This document shows positions 1-7,838 of a DNA stretch of 17,440 nucleotides, piece after piece (positions within the stretch are counted from its first letter, which is position 1; each line of letters starts with the position of its first letter). Origin of the DNA: Symbiodinium natans (Eukaryota; Sar; Dinophyceae; Suessiales; Symbiodiniaceae). The notes beneath the pieces were generated by a model, which did not search any database, was not told where the DNA came from, and saw only the letters and a list, made by a program, of their open reading frames with translations. Made by a program: the position numbers and the translations under genes. The stretch covers positions 1 to 17,440 of the forward strand of contig CAJNDS010002330.1 in the NCBI GenBank assembly GCA_905221605.1, read 5' to 3'.

Positions 1-53
1 AGAAGTAAACAAACAGCAAGAAAGCCCCCCTTGAGGGGGATTTGGGGGGTGAA

Positions 54-203
54 CCCTAAACCCTAAATGAGAATAGTTTGGGTGGTTGGGGTGGGACTAC
101 ATGCTAACGCAAGCGAGCGGCCCGGGTGCTTTTAGCACCAGCGAGCTTCCCTTCTATACACCCTAAACCCTAAACCCTAAACCCTAAACCCCTAAAACCC
201 CTA
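54..203. repeat. Interstitial telomeric-type repeats (CCCTAAA)
   Basis: Two CCCTAAA units lie at 54-67 and four consecutive units at 161-188, followed by degenerate units (CCCCTAAAACCCCT) to about 203. CCCTAAA/TTTAGGG is the plant-type telomere unit also used by dinoflagellates. The block is followed by 17 kb of other sequence, so it is either an internal telomeric relic or the near-telomere edge of a contig. Between the two runs, 125-139 forms a small hairpin (GGTGCT, loop TTT, AGCACC). Confidence 0.85.
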
Positions 204-1169
204 CAACAGCTTAAGGCTTAAAAACCCCCATGTTTATGAGCCCTAAGCCTAAGCCCCTAGTCAGCCAACGCGAAGCTTGGGTTTGGTGAGGATGGTGATG
301 TTTGGACTCGTTGTTTTGAGACTCAACATCGTGCAGAGGTAGTAGGACTTGTTGAATTTGAGGGACGTATTGAGTCGCGCAGGTCCCGTTGTTCGTGAGT
401 GCAACATAGCGAAACAGGACGAACACTTAACGACCGTGAGCTAGGCAACAAAACTGGCCTCGGTACGTGGCCCGGTCATGCATCGCCTTGCCTCGCTTCC
501 GGACTAGAGAACCAAGGTATACACTTCTCACATCTCGAGTCTCTCGAGACTCGAGTTCAAAGGAATAGGCTGGATAGCATGAACATGTTTTAAGCCCGCC
601 ACCGCTGAAGGGCAACGCCTCCAGACAAGGGGGCAAGTTCGGCGCCCCTTGCAGAATGTTGAGATTTAGGGGCGTTTACGGCTGAAGGTGTCTAACGTGT
701 GGAAGAAGTGAGAGCATGTCAAGAGTGCATAAATTTCTTTGGCCCCTTCCGCGAGAGCAGATGAGACTGTTGCCGACCATATCCTTGTCCAAACAAACGA
801 GACGTCATGTTCGGTGCAAGCGGCATCTGCGCCCAAAAGCACCAATTAAAAGATTGATCGGCGACGGTTGCGCCAAGAAATATCTATTCTTGCTTCCAAT
901 CCATATCCATCCTCCCGCTGTTGTACACATGAATATCCTCGAGTTGGACGAAAGAATACAAGAACGAAAGGGCATTTCCCTACTCTCGAGCACGTGCACG
1001 GTCCCACCACCACCCGGAATTGAGCCGGAGAGAAGAGAAATGCATAGAAATGCCCAAAGAAGAAAACAACAAAATCCAACTCGATTCGAGAAATTCAAGA
1101 GAGAGGATTCTCACAAGTAGAACTATCGCTTCACCTTGCCGACGGGCGCGCAATCGAATGTGGATCGAC
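204..1169. other. Stretch without a supported gene
   Basis: Both strands hold only short open frames (the longest, 134 codons at 716-1120 on the plus strand, overlaps frames of similar length on the other strand) with no recognisable motif. The only clear structure is a 22-bp inverted repeat at 534-555. Gene A ends at 1170, so part of this stretch may be its 3' untranslated region. Confidence 0.6.
534..555. repeat. Inverted repeat of CTCGAG units
   Basis: CTCGAGTC at 534-541 is the exact reverse complement of GACTCGAG at 548-555, with six bases TCTCGA between them. Three CTCGAG hexamers fall within 22 bases. It could form a hairpin. No protein or RNA context suggests a function. Confidence 0.8.
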
Positions 1170-4100
1170 TCAACCGCTGAGGATGATGTTGAACTTGGTT
1201 TGCGGGTCCGAGTTGAAGCTATATTCGCTCCACCCCCAACTGGCAATGTAGATCATCTTGTCGGGGATGCGATGAGTGGCAGCTGTGACCAGCCAGAACG
1301 CACCCTTGCCGTCCGGAACAATTCGCCACAAACCTAGATCAGAAGTAGCTGGGCTTACTTCTTTCATACAGGAACTCAACATGAAATAAACTCAATTAAC
1401 AGTTCTTCCAAAAAAGCCGACATGCATTTAGGATCCTGGTTCCAGTCCCAGACGGCGAAAGTGCCGTCCCAGTCTAAATACAGCATTTTCCCAGGCCCAT
1501 CAGACCCAGTGCCAGTGACGAGCCAGTACTCGCCGTTGCCATTTGGCTGCAAGACCCAGCGGCACTCTGGGGCATAGTTGAGGGGATAAGTGTCTGCGCC
1601 CCCGGCCTGACAAGAAGTCCAGCAGCATACTTCTGTGTGCACCTTCTGTACATGTGCTCCTCCCTACTTTTGCACGCTGTGTCAAAGCTTATGCCGAAAT
1701 CTTCAACACGCAAGAGAGGGCAGAACCCAATCCCTTGCAAAGCTGTCATTCAAGGCATGAACAACCGTATGTCGTATCGATTCGTATCGCTTCTTAGGCC
1801 TTCCAGAAGATCATTCTGCTTCCCGAATTGTCATTAGGCCGATGATCAGGCGTGGTCACGATCCAGACTTCTGCCGGAGCGAGCATGAAGGGCTGAATTT
1901 TGAACTCGTTGTCAACCTCCACAACACGGAACTTGCACTTCTGGTCACGGTTGAATGCATAGAGGCTCCAGCCACTGTCAAGCAGGTAAAGCATCTGTCC
2001 TGGCAGCCATGGACAAAACAAGTTGTTGGCCTGGGTAGGGAGCCTGCCCCGATCCCCTCATACATCTCTCATGTGGTTGGCAACCCGAAATCCGAGAAAG
2101 TCCTGGAGTGTAGTGTTCCGGCCCGGTAACCAGCCAGTACTCGCCTCCATCTGCCTCAAGTTGCCACTTGCACTTCGGGTCCTGCGCGCTGCTTGGGGGG
2201 GGGGGTTTCAGGGAAAACTGGCTTGGGGACACGCATGCTGAATACGCTGGTGACTCATGCACGCCAGTGGATCATGGCCATGCATACATGGAGGACGAGC
2301 AGCGCCTCATTCCAGGAGTAAGAATGGATGGCGCCATCCTTCACGAAGATCATCTTTCCGGGTTGCGCTTGCGTATAACTCGTGACAAGCCAGAATTGAC
2401 CACTTCCATCTGAAAGAAGTCGCCAGCTGGTCGTGGAGGCTACGTTGAAGGGATCAAACTTGGGGCCGTTGTCCCAGTAGATCATCTTGCGTCGCTGGCC
2501 TTCGCGGTGGCCCTCGCCAGAAATGATCCAGTAGTTTGTAGAGGCCCCGATGCGTTGATCTGAACCGCTGAGGATGATGTTGAACTTGGTTTGCGGGTCC
2601 CAGTTGAAGCTATATTCGCTCCACCCCCTACTGGCAATGTAGATCATCTTGTCGGGGATGCGATGAGTGGCAGCTGTGACCAGCCAGAACGCACCCTTGC
2701 CGTCCGGAACAATTCGCCACAAACCTAGATCAGAAGTAGCTGGGCTTACTTCTTTCATACAGGAACTCAACATGAAATAAACTCAATTAACAGTTCTTCC
2801 AAAAAAGCCGACATGCATTTAGGATCCTGCTGCCAGTCCCAGACGGCGAAAGTGCCGTCCCAGTCTAAATACAGCATTTTCCCAGGCCCATCAGACCCAG
2901 TGCCAGTGACGAGCCAGTACTCGCCGTTGCCATTTGGCTGCAAGACCCAGCGGAACTCTGGGGCATAGTTGAGGGGATAAGTGTCTGCGCCCCCGGCCTG
3001 ACAAGAAGTCCAGCAGCATACTTCTGTGTGCACCTTCTGTACATGTGCTCCTCCCTACTTTTGCACGCTGTGTCAAAGCTTATGCCGAAATCTTCAACAC
3101 GCAAGAGAGGGCAGAACCCAATCCCTTGCAAAGCTGTCATTCAAGGCATGAACAACCGTATGTCGTATCGATTCGTATCGCTTCTTAGGCCTTCCAGAAG
3201 ATCATTCTGCTTCCCGAATTGTCATTAGGCCGATGATCAGGCGTGGTCACGATCCAGACTTCTGCCGGAGCGAGCATGAAGGGCTGAATTTTGAACTCGT
3301 TGTCAACCTCCACAACACGGAACTTGCACTTCTGGTCACGGTTGAATGCATAGAGGCTCCAGCCACTGTCAAGCAGGTAAAGCATCTGTCCTGGCAGCCA
3401 TGGACAAAACAAGTTGTTGGCCTGGGTAGGGAGCCTGCCCCGATCCCCTCATACATCTCTCATGTGGTTGGCAACCCGAAATCCGAGAAAGTCCTGGAGT
3501 GTAGTGTTCCGGCCCGGTAACCAGCCAGTACTCGCCTCCATCTGCCTCAAGTTGCCACTTGCACTTCGGGTCCTGCGCGCTGCTTGGGGGGGGGGGTTTC
3601 AGGGAAAACTGGCTTGGGGACACGCATGCTGAATACGCTGGTGACTCATGCACGCCAGCGGATTATGGCCATGCATACATGGAGGACGAGCAGCGCCTCA
3701 TTGAAGGAGTAAGAATGGATGGCGCCATCCTTCACGTAGATCATCTTTTCCGGGTTGCGACTGCGCATAACTCGTGACAAGCCAGAATTGACCACTTCCA
3801 TCTGAAACAAGTCGCCAGCTGGTCGTGGAGGCTAAGTTGAAGGGATCAAACTTGGGGCCGTTGTCCCAGTAGATCATCTTGCGTCGCTGGCCTTCGCGGT
3901 GGCCCTCGCCAGAAATGATCCAGTAGTTTGTAAAGGCCCCGAAGTCTTGATCTGTGGAGCTCGGCATGTGCGACTCTGCCAAGGTGTCAAAGTCGGTCAT
4001 GGCTTGTACGGCCGTGGCTTTGCTCGAAACAGAAATAAAGGGTATGCCTGTCAAGATGATCTGAAGCTGCTGCGCCAGGTCCATGATTGTCATCCTCTTC

Positions 4101-4482
4101 CTGGGTGTCGTGATGGGACCGAACTGCCTCAGCAGACAGGGCTGGAATCTACATTGAGAACATTTGTGACAAGCTCCTTGCGCAGCAGCAGGAGCACAAT
4201 GAAAGCAAAACACTGGCTTGTTTCGGACTTAGCCCCAATTCGTTCGAGCAGCATCTGCACGCTCAGCTGCAGCTTGTTGTCGCTCAAAAAACCTTGGATT
4301 TCGAAGCCGACCAGCCCATTGCTGGGACTCCGGAAGGAGAACAGGACGTGCTCATCCCTTGCCTGGCCTTGGGCTTCCACGAGGCTTTTGGCCTTGGGAA
4401 AGAGTGGTTTCATCTTCCGAGCTGCCTCGGCCCCACGCCAGGGCTCGGTGACCTTGCCGCCCATCTCATCGTCGTAGAGCAT
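1170..4482 (-). CDS. Gene A: multi-exon protein with 12 W-L-V-T/P-G-K-M repeats, function unknown
   Basis: I do not recognise a named family. The proposed exons are 4482-4214, 4100-3697, 3572-3494, 3390-3191, 2997-2817, 2724-2306, 2181-2103, 1999-1800, 1606-1426 and 1333-1170 (stop TGA). All joins keep phase. The N-terminal 90 residues or so are non-repetitive (begins MLYDDEMGGK). The rest consists of two sets of six repeats of about 46-60 residues, each with Trp, then D/N-G-x-G-x-F/Y-W-L-V-T, then P-G-K-M-I/L-Y, a G-W segment, and F/W-N-x-D-P-K-C. Short repeats of this kind with fixed Trp and turn residues would suit a beta-propeller or similar all-beta fold; that is inference. The start is uncertain: the frame stays open upstream for about 13 codons to a TGA next to possible splice acceptors, so another 5' exon is possible. 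Copy 2 carries a 1-bp frameshift at 3746-3749. Confidence 0.6.
1334..1425 (-). other. Predicted intron (GC donor, AG|G acceptor), 92 bp, copy 1
   Basis: The donor is AAAT|GCATGT and the acceptor GATCTAG|GTTTG. The phase-1 join makes a Cys codon and yields W-N-Q-D-P-K-C-L-W-R-I-V-P-D-G, exactly the repeat pattern. Confidence 0.85.
1607..1799 (-). other. Predicted intron (GC donor, AG|G acceptor), 193 bp, copy 1
   Basis: The boundaries are GGAAG|GCCTAAG and TGTCAG|GCCGGG, with AGGCC repeated. The exon frame hits TAA two codons into the intron. Splicing in phase 0 leads to the next repeat (P-E-C-R-W-V-L-Q). Confidence 0.75.
2000..2102 (-). other. Predicted intron (GA donor, AG|G acceptor), 103 bp, copy 1
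   Basis: The coding strand reads CTCCAG|GACTTT at the donor and TGCCAG|GACAG at the acceptor. The 7-base direct repeat CCAGGAC lies at 2106-2100 and 2003-1997. Splicing gives E-H-Y-T-P-G-Q-M-L-Y-L-L, the expected repeat motif. The donor must be GA, unless the cut is placed elsewhere inside the repeat. Confidence 0.85.
2182..2305 (-). other. Predicted intron (GC donor, AG|G acceptor), 124 bp, copy 1
   Basis: Splicing joins S-Y-S-W-N-E to D-P-K-C-K-W in phase 0. Unspliced, the upstream frame leaves the repeat pattern at once. There is an 11-base G run at 2195-2205. Confidence 0.85.
2725..2816 (-). other. Predicted intron (GC donor, AG|G acceptor), 92 bp, copy 2
   Basis: It is the counterpart of 1334-1425. 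Splicing rebuilds D-P-K-C (Cys codon split T+GT) followed by L-W-R-I-V-P-D-G, as in the other repeats. Confidence 0.85.
2998..3190 (-). other. Predicted intron (GC donor, AG|G acceptor), 193 bp, copy 2
   Basis: It is the counterpart of 1607-1799. The boundaries are GGAAG|GCCTAAG and TGTCAG|GCCGGG, with AGGCC at both ends. It joins R-M-I-F-W-K to A-G-G-A-D-T-Y in phase 0. Confidence 0.75.
3391..3493 (-). other. Predicted intron (GA donor, AG|G acceptor), 103 bp, copy 2
   Basis: It is the same intron as 2000-2102 in copy 1. CCAGGAC occurs at both boundaries. Splicing joins H-Y-T-P-G to Q-M-L-Y-L-L, matching the P-G-K-M-L-Y motif of the other repeats. Confidence 0.85.
3573..3696 (-). other. Predicted intron (GC donor, AG|G acceptor), 124 bp, copy 2
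   Basis: The donor is AATGAG|GCGCTG and the acceptor GCGCAG|GACCC. Removal restores the repeat pattern F-N-E|D-P-K-C-K-W in phase 0. The intron contains an 11-base G run at 3586-3596. Confidence 0.8.
3746..3749 (-). other. 1-bp insertion breaking gene A in copy 2
   Basis: Copy 1 reads P-G-K-M-I-F-V-K-D-G here. Copy 2 has one extra A on the coding strand, so it reads P-G-K-D-D-L-R-E-G-W and leaves the repeat pattern. All other exons of copy 2 keep their frame. It may be a real inactivating change or a homopolymer sequencing error. Confidence 0.85.
4101..4213 (-). other. Predicted intron (GT donor, AG|G acceptor), 113 bp
   Basis: It begins GTGTTTTGC and ends CACCCAG|G on the minus strand. It is T-rich near the donor. 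Removing it joins a codon split as CA+G and brings two different open frames into one. Confidence 0.5.
4214..4482 (-). CDS. Gene A first recognised exon, non-repetitive N-terminal region
   Basis: The frame opens with ATG at 4482-4480 and is rich in charged residues, with a central stretch D-E-H-V-L-F-S-F-R and later L-S-V-Q-M-L-L-E-R-I-G. I end the exon at 4214 because a GT donor there joins in phase 2 to an AG|G acceptor at 4101 and gives a continuous reading into the repeats. Without that splice, the frame runs on through a hydrophobic stretch to a stop at 4129 and the downstream frame lacks a connection. No family was recognised. Confidence 0.5.
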
Positions 4483-4514
4483 TGAAGCGATAAAGTTCTC
4501 CTCTTCAGTCAGCT

Positions 4515-5125
4515 GCTCTGCTCACACTCTTGCAAAAGGCATCAGTGCTCCAAGGCTTCATGACACGCAGCTCACCCTGCAACAGCAAGCGCTCAATTGA
4601 AAAATCCCCACCCAGCACTGTAGGGATCATCTGGCATTGGGCAGATTCTCAGAGCGCGGGCACAAGGGATGCTCTGCAGGATTTTGGGATTCTCTGGGGG
4701 CTGGTACTCTGTGGGGTTGGGGGGTCTCTGGAGGTGGCAGATCTCGGCCAGCAGCCTCGGGGGAGCAGTACAGGACACCCGGGCCCGGGCGAGGAGAACA
4801 GCTGACTTAAAATCTAGCGGGGAACAACAACAAACACAAACCCCACAAACACCACCATGACGAGGGCTGTGCACGCTTCATTCCCTGTCCTGCTCGATCA
4901 TGAAACCATGGGACTCGCTGCTTGCATTGGCTTGGAGTAGGGAATCCTAGGCCGGGCCCGAAACACCTCTGACAAAATGTTCCGGCATATGATCCTCTTA
5001 AAGAAAAGATACAAGCATATCGCTTAAGGGCCTACTTTTTAGGGATCCTTTTTAAGCACGGACTGAGGCTGCCGGCAACACCTGAAAGCAGGGCCTTCTT
5101 GCCTTTAGCAAGGGTCGCATCAACT
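4515..5125. other. Stretch without a supported gene
   Basis: Open frames of 60-95 codons occur on both strands but overlap each other and show no motif. TTTTTAGGGATCC occurs at 5036-5048 and again at 5125-5137. The part next to 4515 may contain an unseen 5' exon or intron of gene A. Confidence 0.5.
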
Positions 5126-5155
5126 TTTAGGGATCCCTAAACCCTAAACCCTAAA
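5126..5155. repeat. Head-to-head telomeric palindrome and CCCTAAA run
   Basis: TTTAGGG, AT, CCCTAAA at 5126-5141 is a perfect 16-base palindrome made of two telomere units facing each other. It is followed by two more CCCTAAA units to 5155. This is the arrangement expected after fusion of telomeric ends or insertion of telomeric DNA at a break; the cause is inference. Confidence 0.85.
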
Positions 5156-5284
5156 CCCTTCTTTAAAGGGGCGTTGGGTCCCAGAATCTCTGGACATGGC
5201 GTTCAGGCCCGAGTCGTCCGCACCATCCTCGGGAACCCCGAAGTTGGCCTTGCCACTGGCGGTGGTGGCTCCGATGTTGCCTTG

Positions 5285-5335
5285 GGTTTAGGGCGTAGGG
5301 TTTTACGGTTCAGGGTTTAGGGGGGTTTAGGGTTG
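5285..5335. repeat. Degenerate TTTAGGG repeats, opposite orientation
   Basis: GGTTTAGGG, GTAGGG, TTCAGGG, TTTAGGGGGG and TTTAGGG variants lie together here, in the orientation opposite to the CCCTAAA run 130 bases earlier. The pair encloses about 130 bases of unrelated sequence. Confidence 0.75.
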
Positions 5336-5369
5336 TAACCATGTTTTTGAAACGGTGCCCCTTTTGGTT

Positions 5370-5386
5370 GGGGGGGGGGGGGGGGG
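5370..5386. repeat. Poly-G tract (17 G)
   Basis: An unbroken run of 17 G is flanked by GGTT on both sides. Similar G runs followed by TT occur at 2195-2205, 3586-3596 and 6672-6683. It is a potential G-quadruplex and a likely place for length errors. Confidence 0.9.
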
Positions 5387-5610
5387 TTGGCTACTTCATA
5401 AGGGAACCTGGCCAAAAACCTGATAGGACCCACGAACCCGAATGCGGGATGCAGTAACCCATAACGCATATATAAAACGACATTAACGAAACGTCGGTGC
5501 GCGGGCGGAAAAGGAGCTTTTCGTTTCGCACGGTTCAAAGGCAGCATTGCGCATGAAGTGCAGGAGCTTCGCCTGATAGCGTGTGCAAGAATAGTTCATG
5601 ATACACAAGA

Positions 5611-6156
5611 CTAACGCATGTCGTTGAAGATTTTTCTTGCCCGTTCAGATTGTGCACTCTTCGCACTGCTCCAAACACTGTACAGAAGCATTACAGATGT
5701 GAGATGAGATCCAACAAATGTTCCTACGCGCTCAGGACGGCTGGCAAAGCCTGCATCAGAGTCGCAAGGAACGTTATAGCAGATGCTCGCATCATGCTCC
5801 ACAGGGTCTTGCCTTCGTCTACTCCAACACGGATTCATCCGATCTGCGAATGCGGCGCACAGAAGTGAAAACATAAGTGAAAGCACGCCTTCAATGAGGT
5901 CGAAGCCTGCGGATGATAGTCCACAATCCACAAGCATGTCCGCGGGCCAACGGTCGGTGCTCGAACAACAGCCTTCGGTCTTCACATCGCTCCGCGACGA
6001 ATCCAAGGTCATACCTGGACACAGGATAAGTGAACAGTGCACTTCCCCAAAGTCGAGAGCTCTGTAAGTAGTACGCCAACGCTCGATACCAAAACGTTCC
6101 CCCGAGTATTTCAATAAACTTCTGAGTAACCTCAAAGTCGCACTCAAATCACCCAA
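5611..6156 (-). CDS. Doubtful hypothetical protein, 181 residues
   Basis: It is an ATG-started open frame, begins M-G-D-L-S-A-T-L-R-L-L and is rich in Ser, Cys and Arg. A moderately hydrophobic stretch near the middle (G-V-L-S-L-M-F-S-L-L-C-A-A-F-A) could be a membrane segment. No family or repeat was recognised and plus-strand frames overlap it. In this GC-rich DNA a frame of this length can arise by chance, so it is listed only as the longest unexplained frame of the region. Confidence 0.2.
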   Translation of the reverse strand: MGDLSATLRLLRSLLKYSGERFGIERWRTTYRALDFGEVHCSLILCPGMTLDSSRSDVKTEGCCSSTDRWPADMLVDCGLSSAGFDLIEGVLSLMFSLLCAAFADRMNPCWSRRRQDPVEHDASICYNVPCDSDAGFASRPERVGTFVGSHLTSVMLLYSVWSSAKSAQSERARKIFNDMR

Positions 6157-6176
6157 GGATCCATGTGCGATGACAA

Positions 6177-6290
6177 AGCTGATCTTCTGCCTCAGTGCAA
6201 CACGTCAACATACATCCGCGACATCAGCTCACGCAGCTGATCTTCTGTCTCAGGACAACACGTCAACATGCATACGCGGCATCATTTCGA
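6177..6290. repeat. 58-bp direct repeat, two copies
   Basis: AGCTGATCTTCTG starts at 6177 and again at 6235. Each is followed by a C/TCTCAGNNCAACACGTCAACAT segment and a variable tail. Two imperfect tandem copies. Confidence 0.75.
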
Positions 6291-6671
6291 TTGTCAACAA
6301 CGATCATGCGCATCAGAGTTTCCGATGAATGCTCCCTACCAAGCACGGCCTCTGCACATACACGTGCCACGCGTGGCTCAGCAGGTCCTTGAAAACCTGG
6401 CAAGAAACATCTCTAGCAAACACGTGCACGGGATAGACGTGCGGCGCGCATGACAAGGCCTGGCGCAGAATCCCTGAATATTGCCGCGACTACCATAATG
6501 ACCGATCGCCGTGATTCACCTCCGTTGTCTAAAGAATCGCAGCTAGGACAACAACAAGAACAACAACAGCTACGGTTGGAAGAACCGAGCAACATTCAAG
6601 GACGTCATGCCACACAATCTCGGGTCCTCGTGTTCAGTCCAGGCAGGCGGCACACGTACGGATGTTGTAAC

Positions 6672-6683
6672 GGGGGGGGGGGG
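6672..6683. repeat. Poly-G tract (12 G)
   Basis: Twelve G are preceded by AAC and followed by TTGGTTG. It resembles the tract at 5370-5386 in being followed by TTGG. Confidence 0.9.
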
Positions 6684-7075
6684 TTGGTTGCAACTTAATC
6701 CAAAGTTGTCAATCTCGAGTGAGGCAGAAAATACCATCTCACATGAACTAGTCCACAATCCAGAGTCGCACCCCGGAACTCCAAACAAGAACGATAACTC
6801 CGGGATTTCAGAACGCTCCTAAGTAATCTAAAGCAATCAGGCGCGGGGTGTGGGCCCAAGAGCATTTTCGGTGTCTATCGAACCAGGCCGCCTGCATGTG
6901 GTTCAGGACCCACACAAGACCGAGAATAGGGATCCATCTGAAGCACTAAAGGGTTCAGGGGGCCCGCGTTCAACCACTGGCCTCATATACCCGACATCAA
7001 GTCCACTATCCAATCCTATGTCCTATATGTCAACGAACCACTGCCCTCACGGAACCGAAATCAAGTCCAGGATCC

Positions 7076-7715
7076 AATCATGACAGTTGCCTTTCATCAC
7101 CGCTTGATTCGCAGCCGTCCACAATCGACACAGGCGCCGTCGACACTCTCGCTCCTCCTCCGTGAAGCGACCCTGCGGAACTTCATCGCTTGTGGTCGGC
7201 ACGTTGAAGGGGGCTTGTCCCACAGGCAAAGACGCCAAAACCTGTTGTGCCTGCCGCTCCGCCGCCTCCTTTTCCAAACGAGCCTCTAACAGTGCCATGC
7301 CATGCGACAAGTGCTTCAACACGGGTCCACAGGTCATTCCGGGTTTCGCGCTATAGTCGCAGGTGTAGAAGCCAGTCTGTGTGCCAGCACGCATGCCTTC
7401 CACGACGCATTCCAGCACCAACGACCGCAATTTCCGCTGCGACTCCGACAGCACGCGATCGCCGACCCTGGCCATGTCCGCCATGCCCTCACGTTGAATT
7501 TCCACGAAGGAAGTCCTCCGACAGACCGTCCGCAGAACACACAGATCCTTCATGTCCGCATACCGAGCCAAGATCTCGCCAGTGACTCGCCTAAGCATGT
7601 CTGGCCAGGACAGATCCAGCATGTTCACCAACGCCATCATCGCCCCACGCACAGTCATGATGTGCACTCGAATGGTCTGCAAGCTGCGACACCGTCGCGA
7701 GTCAAAGATATGATC
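7076..7715 (-). CDS. Gene B block 8: Rep two-tyrosine motif, then truncation
   Basis: The exon reads D-H-I-F-D-S-R-R ... G-F-Y-T-C-D-Y-S-A-K-P-G-M-T, with Y-x3-Y-x2-K at 7367-7344. This is the Helitron arrangement of the two catalytic tyrosines; the residue between them that is commonly Lys (Y-x-x-K-Y) is Asp here. It continues E-C-R-R-R-L-C-R-L-W-T-A-A-N-Q-A-V-M-K-G. Similarity then stops, and the frame closes at 7047 in sequence that resembles a short repeat found elsewhere (6995-7080). The expected downstream helicase is absent. Confidence 0.75.
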
Positions 7716-7838
7716 CTTGGACAACTAGAAAGTAAAGAAAGTAAACAGCTACCCCCTCCCCCCCCCCCCCCCCCCCCCCCTCCATCCCTCCCACTCCCCT
7801 CAGCCACTCCGAACGCCTCCCTCCTCATTGATCCCGTC
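7716..7838 (-). other. Predicted intron (GA or GT donor, AG|G acceptor), 123 bp
   Basis: The best model is GAGGAG|GACGGG ... TCCAAG|GATC, with AGGA at both ends, phase 0. A later GT (GGC|GTTCGG) is also in phase. It contains a 23-base C run on the plus strand (7758-7780). Confidence 0.5.
7758..7780. repeat. Poly-C tract (23 C)
   Basis: This is an unbroken run of 23 C on the plus strand, poly-G on the coding strand, inside a predicted intron. Its length is likely to be unreliable. Confidence 0.9.

Larger units (their letters stand above)
1172..2562. repeat. Tandem duplication, copy 1 (1391 bp)
   Basis: This block is repeated immediately after itself with an offset of 1391 bases. I count about five mismatches in the first 1.1 kb and a cluster of about a dozen in the last 0.3 kb. 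It holds 879 coding bases (293 codons, six protein repeats) and four introns, so it is an in-frame unit. The lower breakpoint at 1172 lies inside the stop codon of gene A. Confidence 0.95.
2563..3954. repeat. Tandem duplication, copy 2 (1392 bp)
   Basis: This is the second copy of the 1391-bp block. It has one extra T in the run at 3746-3749 (TTTT against TTT at 2355-2357). Similarity to copy 1 stops at TCTG 3951-3954. On the coding strand this is the upstream copy, and it reads in frame into copy 1 across the junction at 2562/2563. Confidence 0.95.
5387..7075. other. Stretch with short repeats and no firm gene
   Basis: No Helitron helicase or other domain was found here on either strand, although the 3' part of gene B would be expected in this direction. 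It contains one doubtful 181-codon frame (5611-6156), a 58-bp direct repeat (6177-6290), four AGTCCA-type motifs and a 12-base G run at 6672-6683. Confidence 0.55.

Noticed and set aside
4593-4874. Minus-strand frame of 93 codons as a further 5' exon of gene A
   Set aside because: Low-complexity Cys/Pro-rich reading without conserved pattern or a matching splice phase that I could justify.
5611-7046. Missing helicase domain of the Helitron
   Set aside because: No Walker-type G-x-x-G-x-G-K-S/T or other helicase motif was seen in any minus-strand frame here.
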